Of a DNA stretch of 64,000 nucleotides, positions 37,801-49,800 are shown in pieces. The notes below the pieces were generated by a model. The model ran no database searches and had not been told where the DNA came from. It was given only the letters and a program-made list of their open reading frames with translations. Source of the DNA: Dendrobium chrysotoxum (taxonomy: Eukaryota > Streptophyta > Magnoliopsida > Asparagales > Orchidaceae). The translations under genes were made by a program, and so were the position numbers. How positions within the stretch are numbered: the first letter of the stretch is position 1; every line of letters begins with the position of its first letter. The stretch spans positions 5,332,001 to 5,396,000 of the forward strand of contig CM034315.1 in NCBI GenBank assembly GCA_019925795.1. Direction: 5' to 3'.

Positions 37801-40800
37801 GCGGTTGATATGGACAAAGTGGAGGTGGCTTGTGGCTTTGGAGGGGTTTGTGGGAGAATCGGCCGGTGGTAAGTGGGGGGGTTTTGGCCGGCGGTCAAGG
37901 GAGGAGGAGAAAAGGATTTAGGAAAAGAAAGATACAACCATGAGCCTGGACACATCCTGCAGCTGACGGGTATTACATTGCCCTTCTCTAAGGGACTTCA
38001 AGCCACCCAGACCCATCTTGCGGCTGGTGGAAACTCCGATTCCCTCCCATAGGAATCTCACTAACGTTCTCTCCAAAGAACTCCAAAGAACACAAGTGCA
38101 AACAAAAAATTTTATTCAATAATCCATCATATCATTACAATAGCAAGGGCCTCTATATATAGGCCTCAGAAATAAAAGAAATTAAAATAAGACGATCATG
38201 CCCCTAGGGCTTACATAAGACTAGACCCTTAAGTAAGGATAAAAACGGAAAATGCATACCTAAAATAAAAATTTAAGATAACGTGTGACGATCACGACCG
38301 TCGATCTTCAGCTCCTCCTCGGATAGGCATGAACGGTTGGATGTCCGCATCATTCTCCCGGGATGGAAAAGAGCTCGATTTCGTCGAGTTCGTGTCCCAG
38401 GTGAGCAACCATGCTCTGATACCAAACTGATGTAAAACGAAAATGGGGGGAAGGGGTCATTTAAAATTTGAACTTCAAATTAAATGGGAAAGGGGGGAAT
38501 ATGGAAAGGGGAGGGGCCAGCCTTAGGTGGAGGGAATTAATTGGAAGAAATTAATTAGATATGTGAGAGGGAAGGGTCGGCCTATGTATGGGATTGATTG
38601 GAGATTTGATTAGATGAATTAATGGCTTGATTGGGGTGGTATTAATGGGCTCATTTATTAGATGGGGGAGGGGGAAGGGGCCGACCAAAGAGGGAGGAGA
38701 GAGGAGGCGTCCAGGTTCGATGAATGTGGGGAATTGCATTAAATCTGAAAATCTGAATTAATTTCAGATTTGAGAAGATTGGGGGAGTTTCTAAATTAAA
38801 TCAATCTTATTTTAGGAAAGAATTTAAATTCAAATAAATTTGAAATTGAAATTCAAAATCTTTCTAAACTTAAGATGATTCCAAATAAATTTTGAAGAGG
38901 TATTAATTAGGAAAAGTGAGAGAGAGGGGAGCAAGGGCCGGCGACATGATTGGGCAAGGAATTTGTGAGGTGATTTAAGACTTGCCAAGTGGGGAACCTT
39001 AAATTAGGGAAGAGTATTTAAATCCAATCCTATTTGAATTTCAAAATAGGTTTAATTTGCATACTTTCCTAAAATAAGATAACTACTTTAGGAAAGAATT
39101 TGAAATTTAAATTCAAAAGCTTTCCAAATTAAAACAAATACCAAATAGGAAAGAAAGAGACTAGGATGAGAGGGCTAAGGAAGTGGCGGTTTGGTGGAGG
39201 AGGTGGCGGTTTGGTGGGATTTGTAGGGAGGCGGGCGACTTATGATGGTGGGAGGGGAACCAAGAGGAGGGGTTTTTGGCCGTGGAGTGGGGTAAGAGGA
39301 GAGGGGTTTATGGCCAGCGGTTGATATGGATAAAGTGGAGGTGGCTTGTGGCTTTGGAGGGGTTTGTGGGAGAATCGGCCGGTGTCAAGTGGGGGGGTTT
39401 TGGCCGGAGTTCAAGGGAGGAGGAGAAAAGGATTTAGGGAAAGAAAGATACAACCGTGAGCCCGGACACATCCTGCAGCTGACGGGTATTATGTTTCCCT
39501 TCTCCAAGGGACTTCAAGCGACGAGCCCGGACCCATCCTGCGGCTGGTGGAAACTCCAATCCTCCGATAGGAATCTCACTAACGTTCTCTCCAAAGAACA
39601 TAAGTGCAAACACAAAATTTTATTCAATAATCCATCATACCATTACAATAGCAAGGGCCTCTATATATAGGCCTCAGAAATAAAAGAAACTAAAATAAGA
39701 CGATCATGCCCCAAGGGCTTACATAAGACTAGACCCTTAAATAAAGGTAAAAATGAAAAATGCATAATTAAAATAAAAATTACAAATAAAAATTTAAGAT
39801 AACGTGTGACGATCACGGCCGTCGATCTTCAACTCCTCCTTGGATAGGCATGGACGGTTGGATGTCCACATCACAACTTTAATAACCAATAGATCTTATT
39901 GAGCTTACTACTGAGTTTAGGCATAATGAGTTTACACAATCATTTGCACAACATATGCATGAGGATATTCGCATAAAACTATAAGTTGTTGCTTATACGG
40001 CGGATATGAGGCATGTTGAATTCAAACCAATTGATAATTTAATGATATATGTAAATCCTAAAAGATTTCTTATAAGGACTTTGAAGAAATTAACTGCAAA
40101 AAATATGGGTCATATAAAATCATGTAGTATGATGGGGCAAATGCTCATAAACAAAAAAGAAAGTATTGATCTTAGTCCAGTCTTCAATGATCTGATTTGA
40201 TCTTATTTCATGAACCTACTATCAACGTTATAGAATATAGATTCATCTCTTCTCACCTCTTTATTATGAATTCAAATCTAGCATCAAACTGTCTAGTTCC
40301 GCTCAACTTGCTACTTAAGCCATTATGAATAATGAGATTGTGCCCACAATTAATGGTGGGTATCAGAAGTATCTCGTGTATTAACACTTTATACCTACTA
40401 GCGATGATTCGTGGATTAATATGTAGGAAGTACAATAATTGTGATCATATTTGTTTGACAATCATCAAATGTGCAATTCATTAGAGCCAAAATTTTCAAA
40501 ACTAATCAAATTTGAATGCATACTTATCCAAAACACAAGAAGTGAGTATTGAGTTTTTTGTTTTGTATTTTTTGTAATCAAGTTTATATCAATTTAATTA
40601 TGCTTATGAGAATAAAATATGTTCTCTCGTGTTTTAATTTCTTTCATATGTTTGATTTACTGCTACAAGATTCAATTCAGCTCCAATATTTTGTTCTTTC
40701 TATAGCTATGGCATATATGTGTTTTCCTTCAAAGGCTAGATTGATTGGTAGTCATCCTACAAATTTCATGACATGGGCTTGTCTTTAAATATTGTTGATA

Positions 40801-43800
40801 TGTTCCTATGATAGCATGAACCAAAAGCAAGAATTAGGGAGCTTCATGTGGCGTCCTAGTTCCTTGTGATATTCTTCCCTTCAGTGGCACCTTTAGTTCC
40901 CTCTTGTGATCATCTGCAAATGCCATGTGTGGATTCTTTCCTCAAGCAGTGTTGGTGGTTTCCTCTTGTAATATTTTACCATAATTGAAACCATAGTTGA
41001 CTGTTGGTGAACTCAACATGGAAGGAAATATTGGATTTCCTAACGTCGGTTAAATTGAAACTTGCAAATTTTGACTAGATCTAGAGGATTTTAAGAAAAT
41101 AATAATTTTGGGTCGTTTGGGATAATAAAAAGAACACCTGAGGCATGCATTTTGATATTAATTATTGAATAAAAGTTTTATGTTTATCTCAAACCTGTGT
41201 GTATTAATTGGATGTGAATTCTTCGAGTATGTGTAACCCTTGATGACAACTTCCAAAGGGTGCTTCTCATTGTACTAGTGTGAAGTTTTGATCTCCTATT
41301 TGGTCACTTAGCCATGCCTTTCTCTAATATAAATATTTTTTATTGATTTTGTGTAATTGAGATTTGGTCAACTTTGATACATCTTTTTTTGAAGTGTGAA
41401 TCCTAAATGTTCTATGGTTTTTATTAATTCACAGATTTAGTATAATTAGATTTTATTGATCATTAAATTATTGCTTTGAGTGAATTAAACACATTTTCTA
41501 GTTTTGCATCAAAAGAGGCTGATACTTGCCTAGATCAAGAGAGTTGGGAAACAATGAATTGTGATCTTCGGTATGTTTCTTAGTTCATCTCATCCTAGGA
41601 TTACATTAGTGTTCTATACTCTTAAGCATCCAACATCAAAGTTTATTGCCTTTTATTTTGTCATAGGATGATTTGAATTACATGCAATAATAAGGTTATC
41701 AGCAATGAATGTGTTAGTATGTTATTATGTTAAGCCTTTAACTACTATTAGTTGCATTTTAAGATGTTTAGTATATGATGTTGAAGAAGAAAAATTATTG
41801 TTTAATGTAGATTGCTGTGTTGGAGTGCAAGTTGCTATTATTTATGATATATTATTACCAATGATAAAAAATCTTCAAAATTTTGAGCTTTCAGAGCATT
41901 TATATTCCATGCATATCAAATTTGAAATTGAACTTTCCATTTTCTATCTACAAGGCACATTATTAGATTCATAATAAATGCTATATTATAAGCATCTCTG
42001 ATGAGGACATCAACAGAAGGTTCCGTCGCGTTTATCAGAGGAAGCATCGTAGATCGACGGCCATGATGGAGAGCATTTACTTTTGATGCATTTTATGTAT
42101 TATGAATGTTGTTTATTTCAGTTTTTCCATTTCCACCCTTAGGGGTAACTAGTTGTTATTGTAGCCCAAGGGGCATGTTAGTCATTTGTTTTCTTTTCAT
42201 TTTGAGGCCTATATATAAGGCTCCACTCTATTGTATTGGGGTAATGAATTATTGAATGGAAAAAAAAAAAAAAATTTTGCTCCACTATTGTGATCTCTTA
42301 GTGAGTTCCTTAGGGAAGATAGATCTCTTTGTGAGTTCTAGGTTTCGTGTCCAAGCTTTCTAGGTGAGATTTGGAGTGGGATCAAGGTGAGTCCAAACCC
42401 TACCTCCCTCCCCAAGCCAAGCCCCACCTTCCCCACACCAAACCGCCACCCCCACCTCCTCCCAGCCGCCGGCCGCCAGCTCCACCGCCGGCTTCCTCCC
42501 AACCGCCTCCCTTTCCCACCCTAGCCCGCCGGCCACCCTTCTTCCCCTAGCCCAAATCCCAAATCCAATTCTCTTTGGCCCTTATTTACTTTCCTAAAAT
42601 AAGTTTAGTCAATTAGGAAAGTTACTTAATTGGATTTCAAATTCAAATTTGAAATTCAAACACTTTCCTAATCCTAAAACTTAAATTTGGAAACATCCTT
42701 ATTTAATTAAATCTGAGATTAAAATCAGATTTAATTTAAATCTCTATTTAATCTTTGGGGCCCACCTCTTTAATGCAAATCCCTCTCTCTCCCCTCCCTA
42801 CATGGCCGTCCCCTCTCTCCTTGGGATTTCTCTCTCCAATCCCCTCCCATTAGCCATTTAATCCCCATTAATCCCCTCCTAAATCAGCCGCCCCCTACTC
42901 CCCTTTTGGATTAATTTGAATTTCAAATTAAATCCCTCCCACCTATTAGAAAAATCTGAAATTAATTTAAGTTTTTCTACTTCTTTTCCCTCCTCCCTCT
43001 CCCAAGCCCTCACCTAACCTACCCGCCCCCATCCCCTCTCTTTCTTGCCACCACCCACACCTCTCCACCTCTCTACTTCCTTCCCACCGGTGGATTCCCC
43101 AAGGAACTACTCCATTGAACGCTTCGATGGTCATGAATGGCCGATCCTGAGATCGACCACGGATTCGCCTACAACCGCCAAGGAGAAGTAGACATCCTAT
43201 TGTCTCCTTTCTTTGACCCAAATTGGGATTACGGCGAATCGGTCAAAGCCTACGTGGATCGGATAATCTTCCAACTCGCCACAATCATCGACGTACAAAA
43301 ACCCAAAACAGCTTGGGTTATCACCGGCCGACCACCGTACCCCGCTACTCCGGCTACTTTTCCAAGAACGACGATCCTTGGTTCCTTCTTCCTTGGAGTG
43401 ATCTCGATTCTAATGTGGAGGTTCTTCTTCCGCTAAAGCCTAGAATAAGTTGAGTGAAAAGGTTTCAACGGTAAAAGCTCTCGCTATTAAATTGTGGATT
43501 CTTGTTAGTCATTGTAGCTTTACTTTTACTCTTTGTGTTACTTAGATTGTTTGGGTTATTCTTCATTGCTCTTCTTTGCCTAAGCGAGTTGAAAGCTAAG
43601 TTTTCCTAGAACTCATCCTTGTTACAAGTAATATTTTTCGTTGGAAAACTTTGTTAATTATCTTTCTTAATTTCTTAATGTAACTCCGGTTATATCACAT
43701 CATATTTGGTATCAAAGCATGGTTAGCATGCCTTGCATGTTCTAAAATTCCTAGGAGTCTAGTTAATCATTTTGGTATCTCATTTGCATGCATACCATTG

Positions 43801-46800
43801 CCTATTTTTATTAAATTCACTGTTTTACATTGCTGTCCAGAAAAATTCTGCATGTTTTCATCACATTAAACTACCCTACATCATTGTCTAAGTGCTGTCC
43901 TTGTCTCTACCACTTCCCCAATTGTTTAGGACATTTTGCCAAACTATAAAACCTGCTGTCCAGAAAATTCCTGCACCAATATTTGGTTTTTAGGAGAGTT
44001 TAGGCAAGTGTCAAGCTGCTGTCCACACCCTAAACCCCACCCCTAACGCTTAGACAACTTAGGACCTTGTTGTAGGTTGCTGCCCTCAACAATTCAGCAA
44101 CTTATAGCAACCTTAGGAGCATATTACCCTAGTGTCTAGGTGCTGTCCACCACCCCAGAACTTCCCCTAGCAACCCCTAGCTTCCACCCATGGACCCGGA
44201 GCATATTCAAGCAACTCTAGACCTCATAGTGGGCCAACTTGGAACTGTTACACAGCAAATTCGAAACACCCAGACGGACTTAGCCGACTTTAGGCGCCAA
44301 ACAAGTGATCGACTAGATAACATTGAGCGAATAGGGAACCCTGCTATTTATACCCCTTCAAGGCCACACTCACCCTACGGTGATGACAACCGGACCGATC
44401 ATGGCCCTCCTCGCGATCACTACCGTCATAACCCTAGACCCAATCAGGACACCGTAGGAATTGAACCCACTTGGAGGGGATAACGATGCTCAATTGTTAA
44501 AGAACATTTGTATCGACGCTCCTACCTACGATGGTACTCTCGACCCTCAAATCTTTTTAGACTGGATCAAAGGAATGGACAGTTACTTCAAATGGTACAG
44601 TATCTCTGAGGAACGGAAAGTTAGGTTCGCAGAGATGAAACTTTCGGCCCGAGCTAACAACTACTGGACGAACTTGGAGAACATGCGTGAAGCTCGAGGA
44701 GAACACCCCATCACTGACTGGAGAACTATGAAACAGGAGCTTAAGAGAAAATACCTACCCCCTTCCTACTACCCTAAGCTCTTATATAAGTGGAATAGAT
44801 TGACCCAAGGTAGTAGACCTGTGAAGGATTATATCTCTGCCTTTGATGACTATTTGATTCGTTGTAGTGGTGAGGAGACCACTACCCCAGCACAAATCCT
44901 TTCCATGTTTAGAGCCGGCTTAAGAGAGGACCTCCGACACGAACTTTTCGCTAGAGGGATTGACACATTAGAAGCAGCTTGTAGTATAGTGCTCGACCTC
45001 GAAGAGTCCAAGACCCATTCTCAATCTAGGCATCCAGACTCCCGCTCAGGTCCATATAGAACTTCGTCCCATCAACCTCCAACCCGACCTGCTGGCCCTG
45101 TGATTAACCGACCAACTGCGATTCAACCTCAATCCCGTCCCAACCTTAGAGGAAAAACCCCCGAGCGTGACACTCCCAAAGCCACCTCTGGAACCAAGTG
45201 TTATAGGTGTCATGGTTATGGGCACATTGCCTCGCAATACTCTAGTCCCTATAAGGTCACCATCATCGAAGAAGTAGGAGAAGAAGAGGAAGAGCCTGAA
45301 ACTGAATTGACCCATCATGTGGACGATGAAGAAGATTTCTTTGACGAGGACGACCCTATTAGCCTGCAAGTTATTAGATGCGCCTTGTCCCAACCTAAAC
45401 CCAATGACGATTGGCGAAGAACTTCGATTTTCCATACCTTCACCAAGATTGGAGAAAAGAGCTGCAAAGTGATCATCGATAGTGGAAGTTGCATCAACGC
45501 AATCTCTTCTGCTATGATATCCAAACTTAACCTCAAGATGACACCCCACCCAAACCCGTATAAAGTCGCTTGGATAAATTCGACTACCGTAGAGATTAAG
45601 GATCGGAGCCTTATTCCGATAGAGTTTGTGGGTTATCAAGAGAAGATTTGGTGCGACGTGTTGACTATGGATGTAGGTCAGATTATCCTCGGTCGCCCGT
45701 GGTTATTTGACAACGACGTTCATATTTATGGGAGAACTAACACCTGTGTGTTTGAGCATAACGGAAAGAAAATCAAGTTGGTACCTTCACAACCTAAACC
45801 CCATAGGGCTGAAGCCAAGCCTACCCCTGCCAAACAAAGCAAAGGACTCCACCTCTTGACTGCTAAGGATGTAGAAATCGAGATTAGCCAAGGAACCACC
45901 ATGTACGCCCTAGTAGCTCGCGAAACAAATGAGGAATTAAGTGAACCCATTCCCGAAGAGGTCCAACCACTCCTTGAAGCTTTTTCTGATATTTTCCCTG
46001 AAGACCTACCAAACCAACTGCCCCCTCTAAGGGACATACAACATGCGATAGACTTAGTACCCGGAGCCTCGCTACCCAATCTCCCCCACTACCGAATGAA
46101 CCCAGGGGAGCATGCCAAGCTAAAAGAGCAAGTAGATGATCTGTTAAAGAAGGGATTTATAAAGGAAAGCTTAAGCCCATGTGCGGTCCCCGCCCTTCTA
46201 ACCCCAAAAAAAGATGGCTCCTGCAGGATGTGTGTTGACAGTCATGCCATCAATAAGATTACTGTGAAGTATCGTTTCCCCATACCGCGCTTGGATGACA
46301 TGTTGGACATGATGACCGGGGCAACCCAATTTTCTAAGATCGATCTTAAGAGCGGTTACCATCAAATAAGAATCCGCTCTGGGGACGAGTGGAAGATAGC
46401 TTTCAAGACTAAAGATGGGTTGTATGAGTGGATGGTTATGCCGTTTGGCCTTAGTAACGCTCCTAGCACGTTCATGAGAATTATGACTCAAGTTTGCGAC
46501 CCTTCTTAGGAAAATTCGTTGTGGTATATTTTGATGACATCCTAATCTACAGTAAATCGGTGGACTTACACTTAACTCACCTAAATCAAGTCTGTGAAGT
46601 TCTGAGGAAAGAACAATTGTATGCCAACCCTAAGAAGTGTATGTTCCTTACAGACCGCGTCACTTTTCTCGGATTTATCATATCATCTCAAGGGATTTCT
46701 GCTAACCCTAAAAAGGTTCGAGCGATTAATGAGTGGCATGAACCCAAAAATATTAGGGATGTGCGGAGTTTTCATGGATTGGCCACTTTCTATCGGAGGT

Positions 46801-49800
46801 TCATCAGAAATTTTAGCACGATAGTAGCCCCCATAACTAACTGTTTGAAGAAAGGAGAATTCCATTGGACGGTAAATGCCAGCAAGGCCTTTGAAGAGAT
46901 TAAAAGAAAGATGGTGGAATCGCCTGTTATGCGTCTTCCTGATTTTTCCAAGGTTTTTGAGGTAACCTGTTACGCTTCGGGCATAGGTTTTGTGTCCAAG
47001 CTTTCTAGGTGAGATTTGGAGTGGGATCAAGGTGAGTCCAAACCCTACCTCCCTCCCCAAGCCAAGCCCCACCTTCCCCACACCAAACAGCCACCCCCAC
47101 CTCCTCCCAGTCGTCGGCCGCCAGCTCCACCGCCGGCTTCCTCCCAGCCGCCTCCCTTTCCCATCCTAGCCCGCCAGCCACCCTTCTTCCCCTAGCCCAA
47201 ATCCCAAATCCAATTCTCTTTGGCCCTTATTTACTTTCCTAAAATAAGTTTAGTCTATTAGGAAAGTTACTTAATTGGATTTCAAATTCAAATTTGAAAT
47301 TCAAACACTTTCCTAATCCTAAAACTTAAATTTGGAAACATCCTTATTTAATTAAATCTGAGATTAAAATCAGATTTAATTTAAATCTCTATTTAATCTT
47401 TGGGGCCCACCTCTTTAATGCAAATCCCTCTCTCTCCCCTCCCTACATGGCCGGCCCCTCTCTCCTTGGGATTTCTCTCTCCAATCCCCTCCCATTAGCC
47501 ATTTAATCCCCATTAATCCCCTCCTAAATCAGCCGCCCCCTACTTCCCTTTTGGATTAATTTGAATTTCAAATTAAATCCTTCCCACCTATTAGAAAAAT
47601 CTGAAATTAAATTCAGTTTTTCTACTTCTTTTTCCCTCCTCCCTCTCCCAAGCCCTCACCTAACCTACCCTCCCCCATCCCCTCTCTTTCTTGCCACCAC
47701 CCACACCTCTCCACCTCTCTACTTCCTTCCCACCGGTGGATTCCCCAAGGAACTACTCCATTGAACGCTTCGATGGTCATGAATGGCCGATCCTGAGATC
47801 GACCACGGATTCGCCTACAACCGCCAAGGAGAAGTAGACATCCTATTGCTCCTTTCTTTGACCCAAATTGGGATTACGACGAATCGGTCAAAGCCTACGT
47901 GGATCAGATAATCTTCCAACTCGCCACAATCATCGACGTACAAAAACCCAAAACACCTTGGGTTATCACCGGCCGACCACCGTACCCCGCTACTCCGGCT
48001 ACTTTTCCAAGAACGACGATCCTTGGTTCCTTCTTCCTTGGAGTGATCTCGATTCTAACGTGGAGGTTCTTCTTCCGCTAAAGCCTAGAATAAGTTCAGT
48101 GAAAAGGTTTCAACGGTAAAAGCTCTCGCTATTAAATTGTGGATTCTTGTTAGTCATTGTAGCTTTACTTTTACTCTTTGTGTTACTTAGATTGTTTGGG
48201 TTATTCTTCATTGCTCTTCTTTGCCTAAGCGAGTTGAAAGCTAAGTTTTCCTAGAACTCATCCTTGTTACAAGTAATATCTTTTGTTGGAAAACTTTGTT
48301 AATTATCTTTCTTAATTTCTTAATGTAACTCCGGTTGTATCACATCAATCTCCATTAAGCCTTTCTGCAGTCCAATAATCCACCACAGCTTCTCTTTTAT
48401 GCAATGTAATCAAATCATTTCTATGCATAGTGAGAGTTGTTAGAATTTGCATGTTACGTTGTGGAAGTAGTCCACAACTTTTTGTGATTTAAATTAGATT
48501 TTTAATACTAGTTTTATTATTGGTAATGATATGACAATATATTTATTGAAAAATCTTAACTACTTGCGTAATGTAATTTTGAAATATGTATTGGCAGATC
48601 CTAAATTTTGGCATTTGAGGGGTGATGATAATATATAATCATACCCCTTTTTGACGTCGTTGTCAGATCTCAAGCCTTTGATGAGAAAAGTGGAGGGTTG
48701 TGTTAGGTATTCGACAACTAGCGTAAAATATGTCGAACAATCATGGCATGAATCCTTTAATAAATTGTGTTAAACTCTTAATAGAACACAATGAAGAAAA
48801 AGAATTCATGTAGCCGACCCCACATTGTGGGATAAAGGCTTGCCATTGTTATTGTTGTACTCTTGGGAGGCAAATTAATATGAAACTTAAACATTAGTAG
48901 TGCATTCTACTATATCACATGGGATGATATAAAGGGTGGGAACAAGTATGATACACATATAATAACCTCGAAAGGAATAGAAAACATGAAAGGTTGCATA
49001 AACAATAGTTGTCATAATCTCAAAATAAGTTTTTAAATTGATGCATCAAGTGAAAGTTATTAGTTTAAAATTACCTACTAAAGTGCATAAACAAAAGAAA
49101 GTGAAAATCCTAAGGAAAAGTGAGCTCCTCCATGCTACACTTAACAAAAATAGAATTGCATATCATATTCGTGATACATATTGTAAAGATTTATGGAATT
49201 CTCAGAGGGGAAAGATAACCTGGCTTGTAGTGGTTCCCACTGCTAATAAAATGATTGCCAGCCACTGTAGATTTGATAACTTCCTCTTAAGGAAAAGTCT
49301 GGAACGTTATAAAAGGAGAAAATGTTAATGGCACTATTGTAGTTGTTCATTCAAGAACATGTATTCCAGATATCTTTGAAACTCTCGCAGTCCTGAAATC
49401 TATAAATAGGTACAAAATGAAAAGTACCTGAATAGAATCCCAGTAGTCACAATTTTCAGGTTTCCCATAATCTGATAAGTAGATGGATCAACATAGGTTA
49501 AAGTAGCAAACTGAACATTGTTGTGCACAAGGTATATGATCGAAGGAACCACAAATAACCGCACTGCTTTCCATTCAGTGGTCATCCTAGGAGAAGATTG
49601 TGACTTGATCTCTCTCCAAAGAAAGAAACCGGATACTAGCAGCTGATTTTTTAGCATTATGATCACAGCCACATTAGACAATAAGATTAAGATGATGATG
49701 ATACCGCAAAATCCATATGACCCACCATTGTTAGCAGGCATTATATGATTACCAAATTATGCTAAAAGCTGAACTTTTGTCAAGAAGTTGACAGGAAGTA

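Larger units (their letters stand above)
41999..48347 (+). mobile_element. Ty3/gypsy LTR retrotransposon with a deletion into its 3' LTR
   Basis: The perfect 5-bp duplication ATCTC lies on both sides (41994-41998 and 48348-48352). The 5' LTR is complete (1,704 bp); the 3' LTR lacks its first 340 bp. The primer binding site TGGTATCAAAGC is at 43707-43718. The coding part breaks off in RNase H. The family is related in layout to the element at 36910-39873 (TGATG...GGACATC start, GAGGCCTATATATA box). It sits in intron 4 of the transporter gene, in the opposite direction to that gene. Confidence 0.93.

Noticed and set aside
38353..38427. 20-codon ATG frame spanning the whole LTR-element interior, with its stop formed by the LTR start
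   Set aside because: The shifted frame matches the expected end of a gypsy pol running on into the LTR, so the small ATG frame is most likely chance.
36910..39873. Simple segmental tandem duplication instead of an LTR element
   Set aside because: TG...CA ends, a primer binding site exactly next to one repeat, and near-matching 5-bp flanks fit an LTR element and not a plain duplication.
41705..41974. 89-codon plus-strand frame in intron 4
   Set aside because: A faint resemblance to a polymerase-type helix pattern could not be backed by any diagnostic motif.
35115..49219. Apparent loss of a transporter exon, as no coding sequence was found inside the 14-kb intron
   Set aside because: The exon (79 nt) lies at 49298-49220, just 129 bp from exon 3, and restores the frame. 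The gene is complete.
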